Shown here: piece by piece, positions 1-9,740 of the stretch | Numbering within the stretch: the stretch's first letter is position 1 | Layout of the letters: each line of letters begins with the position of its first letter | Source of the DNA: Pseudomonas sp. MWU16-30317 | GTDB lineage: Bacteria; Pseudomonadota; Gammaproteobacteria; Pseudomonadales; Pseudomonadaceae | Direction: 5' to 3' | DNA: 64,000 nt | Assembly (NCBI RefSeq): GCF_020515695.1 | Contig: NZ_JAIWJA010000001.1 | Span: forward strand, 496,001 to 560,000 | Notes under the pieces: model-generated | Databases searched by the model: none | The model's input: only the letters and a program-made list of their open reading frames with translations | What the model was told of the DNA's origin: nothing | Program-made: the position numbers and the translations under genes

Positions 1-308
1 TTGTCGAGTTTGGTCACCGTCAGCAGGTGACCGGCGCCAGCGCCGTTTTCCTGCTGCACCCCGAAGTGGGTCAGGGGGCCGGACGCTTCGGCCGGCACCG
101 AAGTCATGAGCGCGGGGCCGCCGGTTTCGGCGGGGCGCACCAGCAGAATGGATTTGGCCAGGCTGAATTTGGTCAGCCCGCTGTAATCCCCGCGGCCTTC
201 GCTGCGCCCATCTTCATATTGCACGTACTTGAGCTTTACCGGTGCGGCGCCACACCCGACCAACAGGGGGCTGCCCAGCACGAAAGCCAGCAGGGGCGAA
301 ATCCTCAC
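1..308 (-). CDS. Putative lipoprotein, 3' part outside window
   Basis: About 102 codons of a minus-strand gene are visible before the window edge cuts it. The product begins with a short signal peptide ending in a lipobox-like LLVGC, so it is probably a lipid-anchored envelope protein. The rest reads as a soluble domain with an acidic and glycine-rich stretch (YEDGRSEGRGDYSG). The GTG start at 308 was chosen because GAGGTG lies about seven bases upstream; an in-frame ATG 17 codons earlier has no such site and would bury the signal peptide. I do not recognise the family, and no partner gene is visible. Confidence 0.6.
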   Translation of the reverse strand, partial: MRISPLLAFVLGSPLLVGCGAAPVKLKYVQYEDGRSEGRGDYSGLTKFSLAKSILLVRPAETGGPALMTSVPAEASGPLTHFGVQQENGAGAGHLLTVTKLD

Positions 309-816
309 GATATACACCTCAATCGCGTAAGTAGGCTGCGCAGACGCATCCATGGCGTCTCTACCGAAGCGGTAAAGCTAATCCTCGCCAATGCCCTTGT
401 CCAGTGCCGTATGGCCCCCTGTTTGCTGGGTCAAGGGGGCTAGATCAAAGGATGTGAACTATTACCGGAATCTGCCCCGTAGCGAAGGGGGTTTGCTCGC
501 GAAAACCGCTGATTCCCAAGGAGATACCGGCGTTGTGCCACCTTTTTTGGCGTCAAGCTGCTTCGCAAAATGGCGGAGTAGGGTAGTCGGACAACTGGTG
601 ATACGGGAAAGGCATCTACTGGAAGGTATCAATGCCTGTTTAGCCTAACGATTGCGGGTAGACAGGATTGATTCTCATATTGGCGATACCGTTGCCTTGT
701 CTGCAAAAAAAGAACAACCGGGGATGGATATTCCTATGCTTGTACGATAACTTGTCTCCCATCGCGGCATTGATCGCGACCGTGTCCAATAAAAATAATC
801 GTGGGAGTACCACTGC
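309..816. other. Intergenic region upstream of the galactarate permease gene
   Basis: About 500 bases lie between the divergent lipoprotein gene and the permease gene. I see no convincing reading frame. A degenerate REP-like piece (GTTTGCTCGCGAAAACC) lies near 492-508. The promoters of both flanking genes must be here, but no box close to the sigma-70 consensus stands out. Confidence 0.4.
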
Positions 817-2175
817 ATGCAAGCGTCGAAAAACACGCATGTACGTTATCTGATCCTCTTTCTGTTGTTTGTGGTTACCACGATCAACTACGCCGACCGG
901 GCGACCATCGCGATTGCCGGATCGAGCTTGCAGAAAGACCTTGGCATCGATGCCGTCACCCTGGGTTTTGTCTTCTCCGCCTTTGGCTGGGCCTACGTGC
1001 TCGGGCAGATCCCTGGCGGCTGGCTGCTGGACCGCTTCGGTTCGAAGAAGGTCTACGCCATCAGCATCTTCACCTGGTCGGCGTTTACCCTGTTGCAAGG
1101 CTTCGTCGGCTACCTGCCGATGGCCAACGCGGTCATCGCGCTGTTCCTGTTGCGCTTCCTGGTGGGGGCGGCCGAAGCGCCGTCGTTCCCCGGCAACGCG
1201 CGCATCGTCGCGGCCTGGTTCCCGGCGGCGGAACGCGGCACCGCCTCGGCGATATTCAACTCGGCACAGTACTTCGCCACAGTGCTGTTCGCGCCGCTGA
1301 TGGGCTGGATCGTGCACGCCTTTGGCTGGGAACACGTGTTTGTGGTGATGGGTGCGGCCGGTATAGCGTTCTCGCTGGCGTGGATCAAATACATCCACAA
1401 CCCCAAGGAACACCCGATGATCAGCGCGCAAGAGCTTGAGCACATCGTTCAGGGTGGCGCGGTCGTTGACATGGACAGCGCGCAGAAGGGCAACAGCGGT
1501 CCGAAATGGGGCTACATCAAGCAACTGCTGAGCAACCGCATGATGGCCGGGATTTACCTCGGGCAGTTCTGCATCAACGGCATTACCTACTTCTTCCTGA
1601 CCTGGTTCCCGGTGTACCTGGTGCAGGAACGCGGCATGACCATCCTCAAGGCCGGCTTCATCGCTTCGTTGCCGGCGATCTGCGGCTTTATCGGCGGGGT
1701 GCTGGGCGGGGTGATTTCCGACTGGCTATTGCGCCGCGGGCATTCGTTGACCCTGGCGCGCAAGTTGCCGATCATCGGCGGCCTGCTGCTGTCGACCACC
1801 ATCGTGGCGTGCAACTACGTGCAGCTCGAATGGGTGGTGGTGGGCTTCATGGCTCTGGCGTTCTTCGGCAAAGGCGTGGGTGCGTTGGGTTGGGCGGTGA
1901 TGTCCGATACTTCGCCCAAGCAGATCGCCGGGATCAGCGGTGGCCTGTTCAACATGTTCGGCAACCTGGCGTCGATCAGCACGCCGATCGTCATCGGCTA
2001 CATCATTTCCACCACGGGCTCGTTCAAATGGGCCTTGGTGTATGTCGGTGCCAATGCGCTGGTGGCGGTGTTCGCCTATCTGGTGATCGTCGGCCCGATC
2101 AAGCGCGTGGAGCTGCGTGATCCAGATGGCAAACTGTTGGTGGAATCGCCTTCGGGCGCTGCACCGGCTCACTGA
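817..2175 (+). CDS. gudP: MFS transporter, glucarate/galactarate permease family
   Basis: This 452-residue inner-membrane protein has the 12-helix layout of the major facilitator superfamily. A loop after helix 2 reads [12 protein letters not shown], the family's motif A, and the start ([19 protein letters not shown]) is typical of the GudP/GarP anion:cation symporter group that imports D-glucarate and galactarate. The galactarate dehydratase gene follows 82 bases downstream on the same strand, so the two probably form an uptake and catabolism unit. The family assignment is strong. Which hexarate is preferred is inferred from the neighbour. The symbol could equally be garP. Confidence 0.85.
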   Translation: MQASKNTHVRYLILFLLFVVTTINYADRATIAIAGSSLQKDLGIDAVTLGFVFSAFGWAYVLGQIPGGWLLDRFGSKKVYAISIFTWSAFTLLQGFVGYLPMANAVIALFLLRFLVGAAEAPSFPGNARIVAAWFPAAERGTASAIFNSAQYFATVLFAPLMGWIVHAFGWEHVFVVMGAAGIAFSLAWIKYIHNPKEHPMISAQELEHIVQGGAVVDMDSAQKGNSGPKWGYIKQLLSNRMMAGIYLGQFCINGITYFFLTWFPVYLVQERGMTILKAGFIASLPAICGFIGGVLGGVISDWLLRRGHSLTLARKLPIIGGLLLSTTIVACNYVQLEWVVVGFMALAFFGKGVGALGWAVMSDTSPKQIAGISGGLFNMFGNLASISTPIVIGYIISTTGSFKWALVYVGANALVAVFAYLVIVGPIKRVELRDPDGKLLVESPSGAAPAH

Positions 2176-2257
2176 TACAACGCTTGGAGTCGGTCAGCCT
2201 GTGGGTGACCGACGTTTCACCCGATTCAGCCTGTGCGTCGATAAAAAGGGCCAACCC

Positions 2258-3811
2258 ATGCAACTCATCGAACATTCCGACTCTCCCCGTTATGTGCGTC
2301 TGCACGCAGACGACAACGTCGTGGTAGTGGTCAACGATCAGGGCGTCACCGAAGGCAGCCGTTTTCCCGACGGCCTGACCACTGTCGAGGGCGTCCCGCA
2401 AAGTCATAAAGTGGCGCTGGTAGACATCCCTGAGGGCGGTGCGGTGCGCCGTTACGGCCAGATCATCGGCTATGCCTTGAAAGACCTGCGCCAAGGCAGC
2501 TGGGTGCAGGAAACCCAGCTGGCGATGCCGTCCGCGCCGCCGCTGGACAGCCTGCCGATGTCCGACGCCGTGCCCGCGCCGCTGGCTGCGCTTGAAGGCT
2601 TTACCTTCGAGGGCTTTCGCAACGCCGATGGCACCGTCGGGACCCGCAACATTCTCGGCATTACCACCACCGTGCAATGCGTGACCGGCGTGCTTGATCA
2701 CGCGGTCAAGCGCATCCGCGACGAACTGCTGCCCAAGTACCCCCACGTCGACGACGTCGTGGCCCTGACCCACAGCTACGGCTGCGGCGTGGCGATCAAT
2801 GCGCGGGATGCCTATATCCCCATCCGTACCGTGCGCAATCTGGCGCGCAACCCGAATCTGGGTGGCGAAGCGCTGGTGATCAGCCTGGGCTGCGAGAAGC
2901 TGCAGGCCGGTCAGGTAATGCACGAAAACGACAGCTCGGTTGACCTCAGCGATCCGTGGCTGTATCGCCTTCAGGATTCCAGCCACGGCTTTGTCGAGAT
3001 GATCGAGCAGATCATGGAACTGGCCGAGACGCGTCTGAAAAAACTCGACCAGCGTCGCCGCGAAACCGTCCCGGCCAGCGAGTTGATCCTGGGCATGCAG
3101 TGCGGCGGCAGCGATGCGTTTTCCGGGATCACTGCCAACCCGGCCTTGGGGTTCGCGTCGGATTTGCTGATTCGCGCGGGGGCCACGGTCATGTTCTCTG
3201 AAGTCACCGAGGTGCGCGACGCTATCTATATGCTCACCTCACGCGCCCAGGACATGGACGTGGCCCAGGCACTGGTGCGCGAGATGGACTGGTACGACCA
3301 ATACCTGGAGCGTGGCGCCGCGGACCGCAGCGCCAATACCACGCCAGGCAACAAAAAGGGTGGGTTGTCGAACATCGTCGAAAAATCTCTGGGTTCGATC
3401 GTCAAATCCGGCAGCAGCGCGATCAACGCTGTGGTCGGGCCTGGCGAGCGGGTCGAACGCAAGGGGTTGATCTTCTGCGCAACGCCGGCCAGTGATTTCG
3501 TCTGTGGCACCTTGCAGCTGGCCGCCGGGATGAACCTGCATGTGTTCACCACCGGCCGCGGCACGCCGTACGGCCTGGCGATGGCACCCGTGGTCAAGGT
3601 CTCTACGCGCACCGAGCTGGCCGAGCGCTGGCCCGACCTGATCGACGTCGATGCCGGCCGTATCGCCACCGGCCGCGCGACCATCGAGGAGCTGGGCTGG
3701 GAGTTGTTCCACTACTACCTGGACGTCGCCAGCGGCCGCAAGCAGACCTGGGCCGAGCAGCATCGTCTGCACAACGATATCGTGCTGTTCAACCCTGCAC
3801 CGGTGACGTGA
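2258..3811 (+). CDS. garD: Galactarate dehydratase
   Basis: The 517-residue product matches the UxaA/GarD family in length and layout: an N-terminal SAF-like domain (about residues 1-95) and a large C-terminal dehydratase domain. Landmarks include [15 protein letters not shown] and [17 protein letters not shown]. GarD removes water from galactarate to give 5-dehydro-4-deoxy-D-glucarate, the entry to hexarate catabolism. The ATG at 2258 is preferred; the open frame extends further upstream into the permease gene, but this start gives the usual family length of about 520 residues. A permease gene precedes it. Later pathway enzymes (aldolase or KdgD-type) are not in the window. Confidence 0.9.
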   Translation: MQLIEHSDSPRYVRLHADDNVVVVVNDQGVTEGSRFPDGLTTVEGVPQSHKVALVDIPEGGAVRRYGQIIGYALKDLRQGSWVQETQLAMPSAPPLDSLPMSDAVPAPLAALEGFTFEGFRNADGTVGTRNILGITTTVQCVTGVLDHAVKRIRDELLPKYPHVDDVVALTHSYGCGVAINARDAYIPIRTVRNLARNPNLGGEALVISLGCEKLQAGQVMHENDSSVDLSDPWLYRLQDSSHGFVEMIEQIMELAETRLKKLDQRRRETVPASELILGMQCGGSDAFSGITANPALGFASDLLIRAGATVMFSEVTEVRDAIYMLTSRAQDMDVAQALVREMDWYDQYLERGAADRSANTTPGNKKGGLSNIVEKSLGSIVKSGSSAINAVVGPGERVERKGLIFCATPASDFVCGTLQLAAGMNLHVFTTGRGTPYGLAMAPVVKVSTRTELAERWPDLIDVDAGRIATGRATIEELGWELFHYYLDVASGRKQTWAEQHRLHNDIVLFNPAPVT

Positions 3812-4013
3812 TCGGGCGGGCAGGGCGGCGCATTCGGATCAGGGCGCTGCCTTGTCACCGGGTTTTTTCTGCCGTGGGCGTCCGCCCAGTTTGCCATTTG
3901 CCCCGTAAACGCACCCTCCGTGGCACCGCTTTTTGCCTCGACCTTTTCATTAATGGCATCATGTGCGCCTTTCGCGCCGCAGGGCGCCGGTTCTGATCTG
4001 GAGAAACGCTGTC

Positions 4014-5273
4014 ATGGGCGCGCCGCACACCGCTACCGTCATTCCGCCTGGGTTTGCCTTGCACGGCCAGGTCTCGCCGCCCGGCTCCAAGTCGATCACC
4101 AACCGCGCCTTGCTGCTGGCCGCGTTGGCCAAGGGCACCAGCCGTTTGACCGGTGCGCTCAAGAGCGACGATACCCGGCACATGTCCAACGCGCTGCGGG
4201 CCATGGGCGTGACTGTCGACGAGCCCGATGACACCACCTTCGTGGTCACCAGCACGGGTCGCCTGCAGGCGCCGAGCGAGGCGCTGTTTCTCGGCAACGC
4301 CGGTACCGCGGTACGGTTCCTGACCGCTGCTGTGGCGACGGTGGATGGCGCGGTGACCCTCGACGGTGACCACTACATGCAAAAGCGCCCGATCGGCCCG
4401 CTGCTCGACGCCCTGCGTGCGGGCGGTGTACGGGTGTCGAGTGCCACCGGCTGCCCGCCAGTATTGGTACAGGGCACCGGCACGGTGCCGGCGCGGCAGT
4501 TCGAGATCGATGGCGGCCTGTCCAGCCAGTATGTATCCGCCTTGCTGATGCTGGCGGCGTGCGGCGAGTCGGCCATCGACGTCAAACTGTCGGGCAAGGA
4601 TATCGGTGCCCGTGGCTACGTCGACCTCACGCTGGCCTGCATGAAGGCCTTCGGCGCGCAGGTGGACGTGGTCGATGACACTACCTGGCGTATCGCCGCT
4701 ACTGGCTACACCGCGTGCGACTACCTGATCGAGCCAGACGCCTCGGCTGCTACCTACTTGTGGGCCGCCCAGGCACTGACCGGTGGCAAGATCGACCTGG
4801 GCATTGCCGAAGCCGACTTCACTCAACCGGATGCCCAGGCCCAAGCGTTCATCGCCGCCTACCCGAACATGCCGGCCGTCATCAACGGCTCGCAGATGCA
4901 GGATGCGGTGCCGACCCTGGCCGTGCTGGCAGCGTTCAACAACACCCCGGTACGGTTCGTCGAGCTGGCCAACCTGCGGGTCAAGGAGTGCGATCGCGTT
5001 CAAGCCCTGTACGACGGACTCAACGCCATCCGCCCGGGGCTGGCAACGGTCGAAGGGGATGACTTGCTGGTGGCGGCTGATCCGGCATTGGCCGGTACGC
5101 GTTGCGATGCCTTGGTCGACACCCACAGCGATCACCGCATCGCCATGTGCTTTGCGTTGGCGGGCTTGAAAGTCAGCGGTATTCGCGTGCTCGACCCGGA
5201 ATGCGTCGGCAAGACCTACCCTGAGTACTGGAACGCCTTGCGCTCGCTGGGTGTGACGGTGGAAATGGCCTGA
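4014..5273 (+). CDS. aroA: EPSP synthase (3-phosphoshikimate 1-carboxyvinyltransferase), stand-alone
   Basis: The enzyme joins shikimate-3-phosphate and phosphoenolpyruvate to form EPSP in aromatic amino acid synthesis. The 419-residue protein shows the N-terminal PPGSKSITNRALLLAAL, the PEP-site loop LFLGNAGTAVRFLTAA (residues 91-106), VKECDR and the C-terminal HSDHRIAMCFALAGL. The start at 4014 has GGAGAAA upstream. In Escherichia coli the residue after the loop arginine is Pro101; here it is Phe102. Many Pseudomonas carry an AroA domain fused to TyrA near serC and pheA, so this separate copy beside galactarate genes may be a second enzyme. It does not look like part of the preceding operon. 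Confidence 0.9.
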   Translation: MGAPHTATVIPPGFALHGQVSPPGSKSITNRALLLAALAKGTSRLTGALKSDDTRHMSNALRAMGVTVDEPDDTTFVVTSTGRLQAPSEALFLGNAGTAVRFLTAAVATVDGAVTLDGDHYMQKRPIGPLLDALRAGGVRVSSATGCPPVLVQGTGTVPARQFEIDGGLSSQYVSALLMLAACGESAIDVKLSGKDIGARGYVDLTLACMKAFGAQVDVVDDTTWRIAATGYTACDYLIEPDASAATYLWAAQALTGGKIDLGIAEADFTQPDAQAQAFIAAYPNMPAVINGSQMQDAVPTLAVLAAFNNTPVRFVELANLRVKECDRVQALYDGLNAIRPGLATVEGDDLLVAADPALAGTRCDALVDTHSDHRIAMCFALAGLKVSGIRVLDPECVGKTYPEYWNALRSLGVTVEMA

Positions 5274-5290
5274 TAACGACGCCTGTCAAT

Positions 5291-5395
5291 CCCCGTGGGA
5301 ACGGGCTCTGACCGCGCATTGCAGCAATACCGCCGGTGGTTATGACGATATCCGGTGCTGCCCATGCCTTCGCGAGCAGAGTTCGCTCCCACAGT
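5291..5395. repeat. REP pair (REPIN) after aroA
   Basis: Two REP-type palindromes face each other: CGTGGGAACGGGCTCTG at the left and CGAGCAGAGTTCGCTCCCAC at the right. They fill most of the gap between the convergent aroA and paoC genes. Such pairs are mobilised by RAYT transposases and are common between Pseudomonas genes. Confidence 0.75.
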
Positions 5396-5408
5396 GATCA
5401 GGGTCGTG

Positions 5409-7637
5409 TCAGGTAGCCAATGTGGATTTCAACAAGTCCTCGATCCGCACCGGCAAATCGCGCACCACCACCCCCGTCGCATGGCGCACCGCATCGGTGA
5501 TCGCCGCGCTCACTCCCGCCAGGCCGATCTCGCCGATACCCCGTGCGCCCAACGGATTGAGCGTGGTGTCCGGGTAGTCGAGAAAGGTGATGTCCACCTC
5601 CGGGGCATCGGCATGGGTAGTGACGATGTAATCCGCCAGATTGCTGTTCACCGGCTGCCCGGTGCGAGGGTCGTATTCAGTCGCCTCGAACAGCGCCATG
5701 CCCACGCCCATCATGATCGCGCCCTCGATCTGATTGCGCCCGGTACGCGGGTTGATGACCTTGCCGCCATCGATCACCGTGACCACGCGGTTGACCTTCA
5801 AACGTGCCATCTCCGGCTCCCAGGTGACCTCGACAAAATGCGCGCCGTAGGAGTGGATCGAGAACTTGTCGTCGACGTCCTTGCTGCCGGGTGTCTTGCC
5901 ACTGCCGCTGATGTATTTCATCCGCGCATTGCTCAACAGCTGGCCAACCTCGATACCGCTGGCCGGGTCGCTGCCCTTGGGATAGATGCGCATCCGCGCG
6001 AAGGTCAGCGCCTCGGCCTGCATGCCATGAAACGGCGGATGTTCTTCGATCGCCACGGCAATGGCTGCGTCGATGGCCGCCTGGGTCGCTTCTTGCACCG
6101 CTGGCACCAGCGAACCGGTGGCCATCGAGCCGCCGGACATCGGCCCTGGCGGCAGGCTGCTGTCACCTATGGTCACTTCGATGCGAGTCAGCGGCAGCCC
6201 GGTCAGCTGCGCGACCATCTGCGCCACCACGGTATAGGTGCCGGTGCCGATATCCTGAGTGCCGCTCAGTACCGTGGCGCCGCCCTGGCTGTCGAACTGC
6301 ACGGTCGCCTCGGCGGGCAGCGCCTTGGCCATCCAGGTGCAGGCCGCCATGCCCCAGCCGATCACCACGCCGGCGCCATTGCGCATCGAGCCCGGACGCG
6401 GATCTCGCTGCGCCCAGCCGAAACGCTCGGCACCGGTGGTCAGGCACTCGGTGAGGTGACGCGAGCTGAAGGGCGTGCCGGTGCTTTCATCGGTGGCCGG
6501 CTCATTGATCAGGCGCAGTTGCAGCGGATCGATGTTCAGCGCCACGGCCAGCTCGTTCATGCCCGATTCCAGCGCGTAGAGCCCAGGCACAGCACCCGGC
6601 CCGCGCATCGAGGTGGGCGGAGCGATGTCGCGACGAGCGAACGACCAGGCGGCGCGCAAGTTCGGCGAGCTGTACAGATACCCCGTGGCTTCGCCGCAGT
6701 TTTCCTTGTAGGTGTCCAGCCGCGCGTTGTGAAACAGGTAGTCGTGTTGCACCGACTGCAGCTTGCCACTGGCATCGGCGCTCAGGCGGATACGTTGCTG
6801 GGTGTTGGTGCGGTGGCCGACGTTGTGGAACATCATCTCGCGGTCGACCACCAGCTTGACCGGGCGCTGTAGTTGACGCGCAGCAGCCGCGGCCAGCAGC
6901 GAATGGCTCCACGGCCACAGCTTGCCGCCAAAACCCGAGCCCAGATATTCAGTGATGATGCGCATCTGCTCCGGCGCGACGCCGAGCATTTGCGCCATGA
7001 CCATGCGGTGATTCATGATCGCCTGAGAGGTCTCGTAGAGCGTGAACTCCTTGCCGTTCCACAGGGCGACCGTGGCATGCAGCTCGATCGGATTGTGGGC
7101 GTGGGGTGGCGTGGTGTAGGTGTGGTTGATCTTAACTGGCGCATTGGCGAAGGCCTTGGTCACATCGCCGCGCTCAGTGTCGACCGATTCCTTTTCCTCG
7201 GCGCTCAAACGCATGGACACGTTGGCCTGGTCGGCGGCGTAGCTGACCTTGACCGCCGCGGCGCCCGCCACGGCTTGCTCGTAGGTGTTGGCCACCACCA
7301 GGGCGACGTACTGGCCATAGTAGGTGATACGGTCATCGGCCAGCGGTGGGCGGGCCTCGTCAGTCTTGCCGCCGCCACTTTGCTTGCGGTAGACCTGATC
7401 GCTGAAATTGCCGGAATGGAACACCTGAATGACACCGGGCATCTGCAGCGCTGCCCCAGGGTCGAGGGCGGTGATGCGTCCGGTGGTGATGGTCGCGGTC
7501 ACGGGCACTGCGTGCACCAGGCCCGGGAAGGCGTGGTCGGAGGTGTAGCGGGCCGTGCCGGTGACTTTTTTTGGCCCGTCGATGCGGGTAAAGCCGTGGC
7601 CGATCACGGCCTCGGCGGTGTTGGATACTGGTGCCAT
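5409..7637 (-). CDS. paoC: Periplasmic aldehyde oxidoreductase, molybdenum-binding subunit
   Basis: This 742-residue protein is the large molybdopterin-cytosine-dinucleotide subunit of a xanthine oxidase family enzyme, closest in layout to E. coli PaoC (732 residues). Visible features are TARYTSDHAFPGLVHAVPV near the start, the GSGFGGK cofactor loop, MRGPGAVPG and the C-terminal GIGEIGLAG carrying the catalytic glutamate. The complex oxidises aromatic and other aldehydes to acids. GGAGG precedes the start by five bases. It is the third gene after paoA and paoB, separated from paoB by a REP pair. The substrate is not determined by sequence, and an isoquinoline-oxidoreductase-like role remains possible. 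Confidence 0.85.
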   Translation of the reverse strand: MAPVSNTAEAVIGHGFTRIDGPKKVTGTARYTSDHAFPGLVHAVPVTATITTGRITALDPGAALQMPGVIQVFHSGNFSDQVYRKQSGGGKTDEARPPLADDRITYYGQYVALVVANTYEQAVAGAAAVKVSYAADQANVSMRLSAEEKESVDTERGDVTKAFANAPVKINHTYTTPPHAHNPIELHATVALWNGKEFTLYETSQAIMNHRMVMAQMLGVAPEQMRIITEYLGSGFGGKLWPWSHSLLAAAAARQLQRPVKLVVDREMMFHNVGHRTNTQQRIRLSADASGKLQSVQHDYLFHNARLDTYKENCGEATGYLYSSPNLRAAWSFARRDIAPPTSMRGPGAVPGLYALESGMNELAVALNIDPLQLRLINEPATDESTGTPFSSRHLTECLTTGAERFGWAQRDPRPGSMRNGAGVVIGWGMAACTWMAKALPAEATVQFDSQGGATVLSGTQDIGTGTYTVVAQMVAQLTGLPLTRIEVTIGDSSLPPGPMSGGSMATGSLVPAVQEATQAAIDAAIAVAIEEHPPFHGMQAEALTFARMRIYPKGSDPASGIEVGQLLSNARMKYISGSGKTPGSKDVDDKFSIHSYGAHFVEVTWEPEMARLKVNRVVTVIDGGKVINPRTGRNQIEGAIMMGVGMALFEATEYDPRTGQPVNSNLADYIVTTHADAPEVDITFLDYPDTTLNPLGARGIGEIGLAGVSAAITDAVRHATGVVVRDLPVRIEDLLKSTLAT

Positions 7638-7704
7638 GTGGCCTCCGAGGGTCCGCCGCTCAGGGCGAACTGAATCTTGAATGTGTGCCAGCGGTGAGGA
7701 CCTT

Positions 7705-7784
7705 TTCGCGAGCAGGCTTTACGCCCACAGTGCGCCCAGCTCCAGCGCCGTACAGGTTGGGACCGGGCTTTGCCTGCGATGCGG
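7705..7784. repeat. REP pair (REPIN) inside the pao operon
   Basis: CGCGAGCAGGCTTTACGCCCACAG and the opposed GGGACCGGGCTTTGCCTGCG lie in the 156-base gap between paoB and paoC. The pair would be transcribed within the operon message and could shape relative expression or stability of the large-subunit part. That effect is inference. Confidence 0.7.
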
Positions 7785-7793
7785 CCATACGCT

Positions 7794-8798
7794 TCACGCC
7801 AGGGCTGCAACGTTGGCCAACGCCTGGGCGACGCAGCGCTTGGCCAGCTCGATCTTGAAGCCGTTTTCGCTCTGTGGCTGGGCGCCTTTGACGGCCGCTT
7901 CCGCCGCCAGTTGCCAGCTCGCGGCCGTGTCCGGGGCGCCGATCAATGCCTGCTCGGCAGCCGTGGCGCGCCACGGCTTGGTGCCCACGCCGCCCATGGC
8001 GATTCGTGCGTGACGCACGCGCCCGCCGTCGATCTGCAGCACCACGGCGGCCGAGGCAAGGGCGAATTCATATGAGGCGCGGTCACGCAGTTTCAAGTAG
8101 CCGGAGCGGCTACCGGAGCGCGGAGCCGGCAGCTCGACATGGGTCACCAGATCGCCCGGCTGCAATACGTTCTCCTTTTCCGGGGTATCACCCGGTACCA
8201 GGAAAAACTCGCCAATCGGCACCACGCGCTCGCCATCTCTGCCGCGAATATGCACCTGCGCCTCCAGCGCGGTCAGGGCGACATTCATGTCCGACGGATT
8301 GGTTGCGATGCAATGCTCGCTGGTGCCGAAAATCGCCAAGGTACGGTTGATGCCACCTATCGCCGCGCAACCGCTACCCGGTTCGCGCTTGTTGCAGGGG
8401 CTGTGGTTGTCACGGAAATACGTGCAACGCGTGCGCTGCAGCAGGTTGCCGCCGGTGCTGGCCATGTTGCGCAATTGCGCCGAGGCGCCGGACAGCAGCG
8501 CTTGCGAGAGCACCGCGTACTCTGCCTTGACCGCCGCGTGCTGCGCCAGGTCGCTGTTGCGCACCAGCGCACCCACCTTGAGGCCGCCGCCGCTGACGGC
8601 GCTGACCTCGGCCAGTGGCAGATGATTGATGTCGACCAACTGCTGGGGATATTCGACCCCCAGCTTCATGAGGTCGGTGAGGGTAGTGCCGCCGGCGATG
8701 AAACGCACGCTGGCGCCTTGTTGTGCGGTCTGGCTGGCAAGCCCGAGGCGGATAGCCTGTTCGGCGCTGCTGGCGCGGTTGAAAGCGAATGTCTGCAT
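7794..8798 (-). CDS. paoB: Periplasmic aldehyde oxidoreductase, FAD-binding subunit
   Basis: The 334-residue product is the medium FAD subunit of the PaoABC-type trimer. It shows the FAD motif RFIAGGTTLTDLMKL, LLSGASAQLRNMASTGGNLLQRTRC and a second cysteine cluster (YFRDNHSPCNKREPGSGC). That cluster corresponds to the extra 4Fe-4S site of E. coli PaoB, which ordinary xanthine dehydrogenase FAD subunits lack. The C-terminal CO-dehydrogenase flavoprotein domain contains MGGVGTKPWR. It starts ten bases after the paoA stop, so the two are translationally close. Electrons would pass from molybdenum through 2Fe-2S clusters to FAD and on to an acceptor. Confidence 0.85.
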   Translation of the reverse strand: MQTFAFNRASSAEQAIRLGLASQTAQQGASVRFIAGGTTLTDLMKLGVEYPQQLVDINHLPLAEVSAVSGGGLKVGALVRNSDLAQHAAVKAEYAVLSQALLSGASAQLRNMASTGGNLLQRTRCTYFRDNHSPCNKREPGSGCAAIGGINRTLAIFGTSEHCIATNPSDMNVALTALEAQVHIRGRDGERVVPIGEFFLVPGDTPEKENVLQPGDLVTHVELPAPRSGSRSGYLKLRDRASYEFALASAAVVLQIDGGRVRHARIAMGGVGTKPWRATAAEQALIGAPDTAASWQLAAEAAVKGAQPQSENGFKIELAKRCVAQALANVAALA

Positions 8799-8808
8799 GG
8801 CGGGGGCC

Positions 8809-9453
8809 TCAGGCTTTGCGAGTCTGCTGGATGGCAGCGAGGATGTTGGAGTAGGCGCCGCAACGGCAGATATTGCCGCTCATGGCTTCCTTGATCTCGG
8901 CATCCGAGCCGCCGCAAGGCTCCTTGGCCAGCGCCACTGCGGACATGATCTGGCCGCTGGTGCAATAGCCGCATTGATAAGCGTCGTGCTCGACAAAGGC
9001 CGCCTGCATCGGGTGCATCTCGACTGGGGTGCCGAGGCCTTCGATGGTGGTGATTTCGTCGCCCTCGTGCATCAACGCGAAGCTCAGGCACGAGTTGACC
9101 CGCCGACCGTTGACGTGAACGGTGCAGGCGCCGCATTGGCCATGGTCGCAGCCTTTCTTGGTTCCGGTCAGGTGCAGGCGCTCGCGCAAGGCATCGAGCA
9201 GGGTGGTGCGGGGGTCGACGCGCAAGGTCTGCTGTTTGCCGTTGATCACCAGTTTGAGCGGCTGGCTGCCAGGCTCGATGGGCGCCGCGTCACGGGGATC
9301 GGCGGCGGCTTCGGCCGCCAGCCCGCTGCCAAGTGCCGCTGCGGTGCCGCTTACCCCAATGGCCTGCAGCACTGAGCGCCGCGACATGGGCAGTAGCGGG
9401 GCGCCTGCTTGAGTGCGATCCGGTTCGACGCGTTCGTGGTTCTTCTTGCTCAT
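8809..9453 (-). CDS. paoA: Periplasmic aldehyde oxidoreductase, 2Fe-2S subunit with Tat signal
   Basis: The 214-residue small subunit carries two 2Fe-2S domains: CDHGQCGACT in the plant-ferredoxin-like part and CGYCTSGQ with CRCGAYSNILAAI in the helical part. Its N-terminus has a twin-arginine signal (MSRRSVLQAIGVSGTAAALG), so the assembled complex is exported folded, carrying PaoB and PaoC with it. The ATG at 9453 was chosen because GGAGACC lies about eight bases upstream; an ATG at 9468 has no clear site. It is the first gene of paoABC. No PaoD/XdhC-type cofactor-insertion gene follows in this window, unlike E. coli. Confidence 0.88.
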   Translation of the reverse strand: MSKKNHERVEPDRTQAGAPLLPMSRRSVLQAIGVSGTAAALGSGLAAEAAADPRDAAPIEPGSQPLKLVINGKQQTLRVDPRTTLLDALRERLHLTGTKKGCDHGQCGACTVHVNGRRVNSCLSFALMHEGDEITTIEGLGTPVEMHPMQAAFVEHDAYQCGYCTSGQIMSAVALAKEPCGGSDAEIKEAMSGNICRCGAYSNILAAIQQTRKA

Positions 9454-9518
9454 GCGAGCGGTCTCCATCAGTACGGTAGGGGGCTGTCTGTACCTCTAGC
9501 GGGTACTGAGCGTGCAGT

Positions 9519-9610
9519 TCTGCGGGAACGGGCTCTGCCCGCGAAGCACTTGATTGCGGCTGGCCAACGATGCCGTCAATAGCTTCGCGGGCAGCGCCCG
9601 CTTCCACAGA
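9519..9610. repeat. REP pair (REPIN) between paoA and ligD
   Basis: TGCGGGAACGGGCTCTGCCC and the opposed GCGGGCAGCGCCCGCTTCC form a pair of imperfect palindromes about 35 bases apart in the divergent paoA/ligD gap. The rest of this gap must hold both promoters; none is close to consensus. Confidence 0.75.
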
Positions 9611-9740
9611 TCGTGTCGCGTTGTATGTGTTGGTCACGCAAAACCGTACGGGCGTTCCATCGGATGTCGCCGATCAACGGTTTGAACTCCTGAACGGCTG
9701 CCGATTCGCATGGATATGAAGCCGACAACCGAGGTGGGCG

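Noticed and set aside
584..594. TAGTCGGACAA matches the FadR/GntR pattern TNGTNNNACNA upstream of the galactarate permease gene
   Set aside because: Only six positions are specified, so a chance match within 500 bases is fairly likely. A weaker similar piece at 740-750 does not match fully.
640..1524. Long open frame on the minus strand opposite the MFS transporter gene
   Set aside because: The composition is Arg/His-rich with no domain; it mirrors the codon bias of the real gene. Many similar antisense frames across the window were discarded for the same reason.
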